The position numbers were made by a program, and so were the translations under genes. Positions 8,643 through 15,304 of a stretch of 36,322 nucleotides of DNA are shown here, piece after piece. Location of the stretch: contig CALWJU010000040.1 in NCBI GenBank assembly GCA_944381105.1, forward strand, positions 1 through 36,322, written 5' to 3'. This DNA comes from an uncultured Clostridia bacterium (GTDB lineage Bacteria; Bacillota; Clostridia; Christensenellales; UBA1242). The notes below the pieces were generated by a model. That model did no database searches. It had not been told where the DNA came from and was given only the letters and a program-made list of their open reading frames with translations. The number at the start of each line of letters is the position of its first letter. Position 1 is the stretch's first letter.

Positions 8643-9479
8643 TTAAAATCTCTTCGAATTTTTGAGTTCTTCAAGTATACCCAAATAGTTTTCATATCTT
8701 AAATTTGAGATGGCTCCCTCTTTTACCCCATTAATAACACCACAATCTCCACTTTCATGTAAACAAGAGCGGAATTTACATTTTGCTCTTGCTTCAAGGA
8801 AATCTGGATAATATGATGAAAGTTCATGATAGTCTAGATTACCAGCAAGCGACATATCGAGTAAAGAGAAACCAGCGGTATCAGCAAGATATCCATATTT
8901 CATCTTATATAATGTAACAAGTCTAGTAGTTTGTTTTCCTCTCTCAATCTTCTTAGAAAGAGAATCAGTATTTGTTATCTCCTCCTTAAATATTGCATTT
9001 ATGATTGAAGATTTCCCAACTGCACTTTGCCCTGCCATAGCGCTAATTCCCTTTATATTCTCTTCTAATTCACTTATTTTATGGTTTTTTGCTGAAATTT
9101 TTATAATTTTTACTATACTTTGATAAGAATTTTCTATCTTTTCTAAAAATTCATTATTTACAATGTCGCATTTATTTATTACCAAAAAAGGCGTTATGTT
9201 ATTAAGTGTACAATATATTAATAATTTATCAACCAATTTAAAATCTGGCTTTGGGGATGGGCTTATCACAATAAAAAGTCTATCTAGGTTTGCAAGTGGT
9301 GGCCTTATTAGGAAATTTTTCCGTGGTAAGACTTTTGTTATACTATCTTCAAATTCTACATTATCTCCAACATAAATCCCTTGTCTTTTCGTCTTGCCAC
9401 TAGGATTTATTTTATATATTTTACCCTTACTTTCAATTGTATACAGGTTGGCATTTTTAGATAATACTATTCCTTGCAT
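8643..9479 (-). CDS. rsgA: Small ribosomal subunit biogenesis GTPase RsgA
   Basis: Circularly permuted GTPase that aids late 30S subunit maturation. An N-terminal OB domain is followed by G4 NKCD (102-105), G1 GQSAVGKSS (150-158) and G3 DTAGF (200-204). A C-terminal zinc site has Cys234, Cys239, His241 and Cys246. GGAG lies about 6 nt before the ATG. It is first in an rsgA-rpe pair with its own promoter. In many Firmicutes the stp phosphatase and prkC kinase genes lie between rlmN and rsgA; here that place is taken by a 220-nt gap with a folded repeat. Confidence 0.95.
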   Translation of the reverse strand: MQGIVLSKNANLYTIESKGKIYKINPSGKTKRQGIYVGDNVEFEDSITKVLPRKNFLIRPPLANLDRLFIVISPSPKPDFKLVDKLLIYCTLNNITPFLVINKCDIVNNEFLEKIENSYQSIVKIIKISAKNHKISELEENIKGISAMAGQSAVGKSSIINAIFKEEITNTDSLSKKIERGKQTTRLVTLYKMKYGYLADTAGFSLLDMSLAGNLDYHELSSYYPDFLEARAKCKFRSCLHESGDCGVINGVKEGAISNLRYENYLGILEELKNSKRF

Positions 9480-9496
9480 TGAAACTCCATAACATA

Positions 9497-9525
9497 ATTA
9501 TACTATTTTTTATAATTTTTTGCAA
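9497..9525 (-). promoter_or_regulatory. Promoter of rsgA-rpe
   Basis: On the minus strand TTGCAA (9520-9525), a 17-nt spacer and TATAAT (9497-9502). A leader of about 10 nt precedes the rsgA ATG, with GGAG inside it. Confidence 0.65.
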
Positions 9526-9602
9526 TTTTATTTGCATTTTTAATGTTCTTTTTATAATTTTTTAATATAAAAATATCTTTAATATAACATATTTTACCTT
9601 TA

Positions 9603-9681
9603 AACTGTGATGACACAAATTCATTGTGTTTTGCGTAAGCAAAATTAAAATTTAACTTGTTTAAATTTTAACATCACAGTT
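9603..9681. repeat. Four-way-junction repeat element, copy 1
   Basis: A perfect 10-bp outer stem, AACTGTGATG (9603-9612) with CATCACAGTT (9672-9681), encloses three hairpins. Hairpin 1 is ACACAA/TTGTGT (9613-9629). Hairpin 2 is TTTGC/GCAAA with loop GTAA (9630-9643). Hairpin 3 is a perfect 11-bp AT stem (9645-9655 with 9661-9671). The stems abut with only one unpaired base, so the whole 79 nt is explained by one four-way junction. It lies 18 nt downstream of the rlmN stop. Read on the plus strand, the second loop is a GNRA tetraloop closed by C-G. No reading frame fits it. Confidence 0.8.
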
Positions 9682-9699
9682 GAAATTTTACAAAATATC

Positions 9700-10731
9700 T
9701 TAATCCTTTAAATCCATCAATTGATTTCTCAACTGTCCACAAGCACCTGCTATATCCTCACCCATAGTTCTTCTAACTGTTGCCGACACACCCTTAGATT
9801 TTAAATTATCTACAAATTTATATGCATCTAGTCTTGAAGTACCTTTAAGAGTCCTTTCCTTTACAGAATTTAAAGGTATAACATTGACATGGCAGTTCAA
9901 GCCTTTTAATAGTTTTGAAAGTCTTATTACATCTTCCTCACTGTCATTTATAGATTTAATTAAGGTATATTCAAAATAAATTCGTCTATTTGTCTTTTTG
10001 TAATACTCCGAACAGGCATCAATAATTTCTTTTATTGCAAACTTATTTGCAATTGGCATTATCTGCCTTCTATATTCATCAGTGGTGGCATGTAAAGAAA
10101 TTGTAAGAGTTATATTGAAGTTTTTCTCCATAAGTTTATATATTTTATCAACAAGCCCACATGTTGAAAGGGATATATTACGCTGTGAGATGTTAAGCCC
10201 TTTGCTCGCACTTATTAATTCTATGAATTTAGTAACGTTATCAAAATTATCAAGTGGCTCTCCTGAACCCATAAGCACTATATTAGTTATAAGTCTATTT
10301 TTTCGACTTCCGCCCAAATCACGATTAACTAAAAATACCTGTCCCAGCATTTCCCCAGTCGAAAGATTTCTTGCAAGTCCATGTAATGTTGACGCACAAA
10401 ACTTACAACCCATGCGACAGCCAACTTGCGTTGATATGCACAAGGTATAGCCATACTTATATTTCATCAAAACACATTCAACAATATTATTGTCTGCGTA
10501 TTTAATTATATATTTTTTTGTTCCATCCTTGCTCTCGTATTTTCTTTCTATGTTATATTCTGGATAGTCTTTTGCTATGATATCTTTTATTGCTTTTGAA
10601 AGATTTGATATTTCTTGTAATGATTTTCCACTATATATTGCATCAAAAATCTGTTCCCCTCTAAACTCAGGTAACCCTATTTTTTTTGCATATAATTTTA
10701 TTTCTTCAAAACTATAATCACTTAGCATCAC
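9700..10731 (-). CDS. rlmN: Dual-specificity RNA methyltransferase RlmN
   Basis: Radical-SAM enzyme that methylates C2 of A2503 in 23S rRNA and of A37 in some tRNAs. The iron-sulfur motif GCRMGCKFC supplies Cys105, Cys109 and Cys112. The two mechanistic cysteines are Cys98 (TLCISTQ) and Cys331 (GACGQL). Length 343 is normal. Its start overlaps the fmt stop by 4 nt (two candidate ATGs, 10731 and 10728), so it is co-translated with fmt. The rsmB gene that often lies between fmt and rlmN is missing. The gene ends just before the copy-1 folded repeat. Confidence 0.96.
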   Translation of the reverse strand: MMLSDYSFEEIKLYAKKIGLPEFRGEQIFDAIYSGKSLQEISNLSKAIKDIIAKDYPEYNIERKYESKDGTKKYIIKYADNNIVECVLMKYKYGYTLCISTQVGCRMGCKFCASTLHGLARNLSTGEMLGQVFLVNRDLGGSRKNRLITNIVLMGSGEPLDNFDNVTKFIELISASKGLNISQRNISLSTCGLVDKIYKLMEKNFNITLTISLHATTDEYRRQIMPIANKFAIKEIIDACSEYYKKTNRRIYFEYTLIKSINDSEEDVIRLSKLLKGLNCHVNVIPLNSVKERTLKGTSRLDAYKFVDNLKSKGVSATVRRTMGEDIAGACGQLRNQLMDLKD

Positions 10732-11642
10732 TCAACCATCTTTCCTAATATTTCATTATGACCATTAATAAAATCTCTCCCAGAAATCATTTTGCCCGAT
10801 GGAGATTGACATAAAAGCACTTCTATCGCTCCGTCATTGCACCCTATAATGAATGCTTTTTTATAATTTTGTATCTGTCTCTCTTCAACATCATTAAATT
10901 TTTCACTTGCATCACTTACTTTACCTATTTTTATAACCTTTCCTTCAACCATTATAAAACAACCTACCGTACTGGATAATGCACGAACTTTATTAATAAT
11001 TTCATCCTTATTTTTGCTGAAATCAAGTTTTCCGTCAGACTTTTCTAGTTTTTTTACAAGTGTTGCTTTGCTGTCATCCTGTGGAACAGCCTTGATACTG
11101 CCATTTTGAAACTCACCAATAACTTCACTTGCCATATTTCCACCAAGAAGTGCAAGTTTTTCTTCAAGTTCGTTGTAATCTTCATCATTTATCTTATATT
11201 TTTTTTGCATTATAATGTCGCCTGAATCTACAAGAAGAGCAACTTTCATTATTGTTACACCTGTATAATTATCTCCGTTAAGCAACGCACTTTGTATAGG
11301 TGTCGCTCCTCTATATTTTGGTAACAATGAGGGATGAACATTGATTGTAGGTTTTATATCCAAAAATGATTGTGGCAAAATCTGTCCAAAAGACGCCACA
11401 CAAGCCAAATCATATTCTATTCTCTTTATTTCTTCAATATGGTTTCTTAACTTATCAAATGTATAGACAGGAATAGAATGTTCCTGAGCAAAAATTTTTG
11501 TTGTGTTTGATTTTAATTTTTGTCCTCGACCGCTTGGCTTATCTGGTTGTGTTATTACACCTACTACATTTACCCCATTTTTTAAAAGTTGCGCTAAGAC
11601 AATATTTGAAAAATTAGAACTACCTAAAAATAAAACCTTCAT
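10728..11642 (-). CDS. fmt: Methionyl-tRNA formyltransferase
   Basis: Transfers a formyl group from 10-formyl-THF to initiator Met-tRNA. The N-terminal Rossmann start is MKVLFLGSS. The catalytic block INVHPSLLPKYRG holds the conserved Asn and His, followed by TGVTIM and LVDSGDI with the catalytic Asp. A C-terminal OB-like tRNA-binding domain follows. Length 304 is typical. GGAGG precedes the ATG. It normally follows def directly; here 380 nt of extremely AT-rich DNA and a folded repeat separate them, so fmt-rlmN is probably transcribed from a promoter within that island. Confidence 0.96.
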   Translation of the reverse strand: MKVLFLGSSNFSNIVLAQLLKNGVNVVGVITQPDKPSGRGQKLKSNTTKIFAQEHSIPVYTFDKLRNHIEEIKRIEYDLACVASFGQILPQSFLDIKPTINVHPSLLPKYRGATPIQSALLNGDNYTGVTIMKVALLVDSGDIIMQKKYKINDEDYNELEEKLALLGGNMASEVIGEFQNGSIKAVPQDDSKATLVKKLEKSDGKLDFSKNKDEIINKVRALSSTVGCFIMVEGKVIKIGKVSDASEKFNDVEERQIQNYKKAFIIGCNDGAIEVLLCQSPSGKMISGRDFINGHNEILGKMVE

Positions 11643-11940
11643 AATGCCTCCAAATTGACAATTAAGAGCAATTTTTTTTAAATTAAATATAATATAATAA
11701 TAAAATTAATAAAAATTTTATTTTTAAATAAAATTTATTTTTTACACTTTTTTGATTTTTTTATTTATTATTTAATATTTTTTAATAAATTAATTATTTT
11801 TTATATATTTTTTATATTAAATTAATTTTATCATTTTCTTAATTTATTTATTACATTTATTTTTATCTTATATTTTTAGCAATAAAAAATAATAAATTAT
11901 TGCAACTTAATTAAATTTAATTTTAATTTATTTTAGAGTG
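11643..11940. other. AT-island between def and fmt, no gene seen
   Basis: No coding potential was found. By my count 11671-11934 has about a dozen G or C in about 264 nt (about 95% AT), including 77 consecutive nt (11755-11831) with none. A leftward promoter for fmt should lie in its left part, but TATAAT-like strings are too frequent to choose one. It could be a decayed gene, an UP-element-rich promoter or an easily melted site. Confidence 0.7.
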
Positions 11941-12021
11941 CTGTGTGATGCATGTGCAAAGCACGCAAATTCGCAAGAATTTAATAAAATTTTATTTTTA
12001 TAAAATTTTATCATCACGCAG
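11941..12021. repeat. Four-way-junction repeat element, copy 2
   Basis: The outer stem CTGTGTGATG (11941-11950) with CATCACGCAG (12012-12021) has 10 pairs, one of them T-G. Inside are a short hairpin GTGC/GCAC (11954-11964), a 6-bp hairpin AAATTC/GAATTT with loop GCAA (11967-11982), and an 11-bp AT hairpin (11984-11994 with 12001-12011) that abuts the outer stem. The architecture, stem lengths and C-GNRA-G second loop match copy 1, although most stem sequences differ. It begins 1 nt after the def stop. Confidence 0.78.
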
Positions 12022-12022
12022 T

Positions 12023-12502
12023 TTACATTTTATTTAATCCAGCCTGTTTTAAAAACTTATCTTTATCAAGACATTTATCGATAAAAAGAATTCCATCTAA
12101 ATGATCGACCTCATGACAAATACACCTTGCAAGCCATTTTTCACACTTTATTGTAAAAGGATATCCATATCTATCGTAAGCACTTACAGTAATTTCATAA
12201 GGTCTTTTTACTCTACCCCTAAAACTTCCAACAGATAAGCAACCCTCTTCCTCTATATCTTCACCTTTCTTTGATGTTATTTCAGGATTTATGAGTTCAA
12301 TAAAGGCATTGTTGACATCAACAATTATAACTCTTCTCAAAATCCCCACTTGTGGAGCAGCAAAGCCCATTCCATCGTTAGCATACATTGTCTCTTTCAT
12401 ATCATCAAGTAAGGACCATAAATCTTCATTAAATTCTTTAACTGGTTTAGATTTTTTTCTTAGCGAACCTTCTCCTACCATTACTACCTTTCGTAATGCC
12501 AT
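12023..12502 (-). CDS. def: Peptide deformylase
   Basis: Metalloenzyme that removes the N-formyl group from nascent proteins. All three motifs are present: GMGFAAPQVG (motif 1), EEGCLSVG (motif 2, metal Cys) and HEVDHLDG (motif 3, two metal His and the catalytic Glu). Length 159 is typical. It lies 20 nt after priA with AAAGGAG before the ATG, so priA-def is one unit. Its formylation partner fmt follows, but across a long non-coding gap. Confidence 0.96.
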   Translation of the reverse strand: MALRKVVMVGEGSLRKKSKPVKEFNEDLWSLLDDMKETMYANDGMGFAAPQVGILRRVIIVDVNNAFIELINPEITSKKGEDIEEEGCLSVGSFRGRVKRPYEITVSAYDRYGYPFTIKCEKWLARCICHEVDHLDGILFIDKCLDKDKFLKQAGLNKM

Positions 12503-12522
12503 ATTATACTCCTTTTATATTT

Positions 12523-14697
12523 TTATGATAAGTTTTGAGGATTAACCTCAAAAAACACCGAGGTTTTAGTTGTGTTGTCGACAATATCAAATATCTTTTC
12601 TTCTATCTCATCTGCTCTATCTAATTTAAAACGCATCATAATTTGATACCTATACTTATCTTGTATTCGTTTGATGGGCGACTTCATAGCATCAAGATAT
12701 ATTATATCATCCTTATACTCATTTTTCAATTTTTCTATTTCAGTATAACATATTTTTAACAATTCACGTACATAATTTTCATCATGATCTGAAAAAAGTA
12801 TTCTTAAAATTCGTGTAAAAGGCGGAAATTGGGCAGTTTGTCTTATGTTTTCCTCTTTTCTAAAAAATCCCTTATAATCATAATTTGAGGCAAATTTGTA
12901 AACATAGTGTCTTGGCGAATAAGTTTGCAAAACCACTTTTCCCTCATTTTCGCTACGCCCTGCTCTTCCTGAAACCTGAGTGATAAGTTGAAACGTTCGT
13001 TCTGTACTCCTATAATCTGCATGATACAAACTTTGATCAGCATCAACTATTCCAACAAGAACAACATTTTCAAAATCGTGTCCTTTCGCTATCATTTGCG
13101 TACCTACAAGAATTGCAGGTAAAGTATTTTTAAATTCACTTAAAATTTTTTGATGAGCATTTTTGGTTTTTGTTGTATCATTATCCATTCTAAGAATTTT
13201 GACATCTGGGAAATATTCTCTAAGTTTATCTACAACTTGTTCTGTTCCAACTGCACCTTGCCTAATATTTTCACTATAACATATAGGACAATGTGTCAGT
13301 ACCTTGAACTGCTTTCCGCAATAATGACATTTGAGTCTATTATCTTCACGATGATACACTAAACTCACATCACAGTCCACACATTTCGCTATGTACCCAC
13401 AATCTCGACATCGCAAGAAAGAAGAGTAACCTCGTCTATTTATAAAAATCATCGCCTGTTTTCTTTGATTTATGACATTAGTTAGATCGGCAAGAAGTTG
13501 GCTTGAAAATATACCACTATTCCCAGATCTAAATTCATTCATCATATCTATAATTTGAATTTTTGGCAGTTCCTTGCCATTTGCCCTAACAGGCAATTCG
13601 ACGAGTTCATAATATCCTTGTTTCGCTTTTTCATAACTTTCAATAGAAGGTGTAGCACTTCCTAAAATTAGCGGACAGTGGTTATATCTCGCTCTAAACT
13701 CTGCTACATCATGAGTATCAAAGCGTGGATTTGCCTCGGAAATATAACTTTGTTCATGTTCTTCATCAATAATAATCACTCCCACATTTTCAACTGGTGC
13801 AAAAATTGCTGAACGTGCTCCTATTGCTATGCGTGCTTGTCCAGAAAAAATTCTTTTCCACTCATCAAAACGTTCACCAGCAGATAACCCGCTATGAAGT
13901 AGTGCAACAAGCTCTCCAAATCTCGCTTTAAAATTTGACATAATTTGAGGAGTTAGCGAAATCTCTGGTACAAGCATAATGGCGTTCTTCCCCTGAGAAA
14001 GAACGCTTTCTATTAGGTTCATATAAACCTCTGTTTTTCCACTCCCTGTAACGCCATGAAGAAGATAAGTTTTATCTTCACACATTGTCTCTATTGCTCT
14101 TATTTGGGAGTTGTTCAATTTAACCCTCTTGCTTTCTGCCGAAAGAACAAAAGGCGATCGCATGACAACTCTTTTTTCTTTATTGATGATTTCCTTTTCA
14201 AGAAGGGAATTAATTGCACTATATCCAAATTTTGCTAACTGCGAAGAAGTTGCTCTACCACCACACTCTTTTAAGTATTCAATAATTTCAGCCTGTTTTT
14301 TCGCATTTTTCGGTATTTTTTTTTCTATATTACAATTGTAAGAATAAATCGTTTCAAAAAGTTCTTTTACCTTACCTTCTCTCATCTCGGACGGAAGGAA
14401 AAGTCTCAAAATTGAAGCCAACTTTAAATGATTTTTTTTAGCCATAAACTTCATCAGTTCAAGCATCTCAGTTTTTATTACAGGATAATCATCAATTTTT
14501 GATATTATTGCTTTTAGTTTATCCTTTTCATATACACATTCGTCGCTTATGTCTACGACAAACCCTTGTAAAACTCTCTTACCAAAAGGCACATACACAC
14601 GCATACCGATAGATAGTTCCATATCGGTAGGAAGAACATATTCAAATACCTTATCAAGAGCCTTTGCATCTTGGTCTATGATTATTTTAGCATACAT
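12523..14697 (-). CDS. priA: Primosomal replication-restart helicase PriA
   Basis: 3'-5' helicase that reloads the replisome at stalled forks. It has an N-terminal DNA-binding domain, Walker A GVTGSGKTE, the DEEH box, and a zinc-binding cysteine series (CRDCGYIAKC, CDVSL, CHYC, CPIC). Helicase motifs V and VI are seen as GTQMIAKGHDF and QVSGRAGR. Length 724 is normal. No Shine-Dalgarno sequence precedes the ATG. A -10 box ends 8 nt before it, so the mRNA is probably leaderless. The coaBC gene often found between rpoZ and priA is absent. Confidence 0.96.
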   Translation of the reverse strand: MYAKIIIDQDAKALDKVFEYVLPTDMELSIGMRVYVPFGKRVLQGFVVDISDECVYEKDKLKAIISKIDDYPVIKTEMLELMKFMAKKNHLKLASILRLFLPSEMREGKVKELFETIYSYNCNIEKKIPKNAKKQAEIIEYLKECGGRATSSQLAKFGYSAINSLLEKEIINKEKRVVMRSPFVLSAESKRVKLNNSQIRAIETMCEDKTYLLHGVTGSGKTEVYMNLIESVLSQGKNAIMLVPEISLTPQIMSNFKARFGELVALLHSGLSAGERFDEWKRIFSGQARIAIGARSAIFAPVENVGVIIIDEEHEQSYISEANPRFDTHDVAEFRARYNHCPLILGSATPSIESYEKAKQGYYELVELPVRANGKELPKIQIIDMMNEFRSGNSGIFSSQLLADLTNVINQRKQAMIFINRRGYSSFLRCRDCGYIAKCVDCDVSLVYHREDNRLKCHYCGKQFKVLTHCPICYSENIRQGAVGTEQVVDKLREYFPDVKILRMDNDTTKTKNAHQKILSEFKNTLPAILVGTQMIAKGHDFENVVLVGIVDADQSLYHADYRSTERTFQLITQVSGRAGRSENEGKVVLQTYSPRHYVYKFASNYDYKGFFRKEENIRQTAQFPPFTRILRILFSDHDENYVRELLKICYTEIEKLKNEYKDDIIYLDAMKSPIKRIQDKYRYQIMMRFKLDRADEIEEKIFDIVDNTTKTSVFFEVNPQNLS

Positions 14698-14705
14698 TTT
14701 TATTG

Positions 14706-14734
14706 ATTATATCATAATTGATACATTATTACAA
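14706..14734 (-). promoter_or_regulatory. priA promoter placing the start at the AUG
   Basis: On the minus strand TTGTAA (14729-14734), a 17-nt spacer and TATAAT (14706-14711). Only 8 nt separate the -10 from the ATG at 14697, so the expected +1 falls within about 2 nt of the start codon. Confidence 0.7.
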
Positions 14735-14766
14735 GTGTATAAAGAAATTAATTTCTTTTAATAAAA

Positions 14767-14791
14767 AACTCCTTTTTTAAATTAAGGAGTT
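14767..14791 (-). terminator. rpoZ terminator
   Basis: Stem AACTCCTT (14767-14774) with AAGGAGTT (14784-14791) and a 9-nt loop, 9 nt past the rpoZ stop. On the minus strand it is followed by a T-rich tract. It separates rpoZ from priA, agreeing with the separate priA promoter. Confidence 0.88.
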
Positions 14792-14799
14792 CTTTTTTA

Positions 14800-15027
14800 T
14801 TATAATACATCATTTACACCATTTGTACCATTGAAATCACTTGGAATAACCTTTCTTTTTGCAATTTCTTCACATGCTATACTTATTGCTTTTTTATCTT
14901 GATTTGCAAGTTCTAATCGCCTAACGCTTTCAATCTCTTTTGCACGTTTTGATATAATTGTACAAAGAATATATTTATTATTGTTAGTTCTACTTAAAAG
15001 AATGTCTATTGACGGTTCAATCATCAT
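14800..15027 (-). CDS. rpoZ: RNA polymerase omega subunit
   Basis: Small subunit that aids assembly of RNA polymerase. The reading MIEPSIDILLSRTNNNKYIL followed by RAKEI and a conserved acidic/basic helix matches omega, and 75 residues is normal. A longer reading from a GTG at 15036 is rejected because that GTG is part of the GAGGTG ribosome site; the ATGs at 15027 or 15024 fit. It has its own promoter and terminator, so it is monocistronic here. In relatives it lies between gmk and coaBC/priA; gmk is not present. Confidence 0.93.
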   Translation of the reverse strand: MMIEPSIDILLSRTNNNKYILCTIISKRAKEIESVRRLELANQDKKAISIACEEIAKRKVIPSDFNGTNGVNDVL

Positions 15028-15058
15028 AATAATCACCTCGAAATCTAATTTACACCAA

Positions 15059-15087
15059 ATTATACCACAAATTTATCTTATTGTAAA
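15059..15087 (-). promoter_or_regulatory. rpoZ promoter
   Basis: On the minus strand TTTACA (15082-15087), a 17-nt spacer and TATAAT (15059-15064) with an extended TG one base upstream. The leader is about 25 nt and includes GAGGTG. Confidence 0.8.
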
Positions 15088-15160
15088 GTATTGATAATAA
15101 ATTTTTTATAAAAATTGTTTAATTTTATATAAATATACTTAAAATTTTGTAATTTTATCA

Positions 15161-15188
15161 AAAAAGGCTGATATGTTCCAGCCTTTTT
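15161..15188 (-). terminator. ppdK terminator
   Basis: Perfect 10-bp stem AAAAAGGCTG / CAGCCTTTTT with an 8-nt loop, 117 nt past the ppdK stop. The intervening 15189-15304 has two small hairpins (AGATTAA/TTAATCT and GATAA/TTATC) but no gene that I can see. Confidence 0.85.
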
Positions 15189-15304
15189 CTAATCAGAATA
15201 AGAATTTCTAGATTAAGAGTTATTTAATCTGCGATAAAAAGAGTTATCATGCAAGGTGTAAGAATTTTAAGATTTTATGATAGTAAAACTATTCATCACA
15301 AAGA

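Noticed and set aside
9603-9681. Copy 1 as an ordinary terminator of rlmN
   Set aside because: Neither strand has a T-run directly after the outer stem, and the branched fold is unlike a terminator hairpin.
9603-12021. Four-way elements as insertion-sequence remnants or integron attC sites
   Set aside because: No transposase fragment, no clear target duplication at either copy, and no attC core sequences. The name is left open as a structured repeat.
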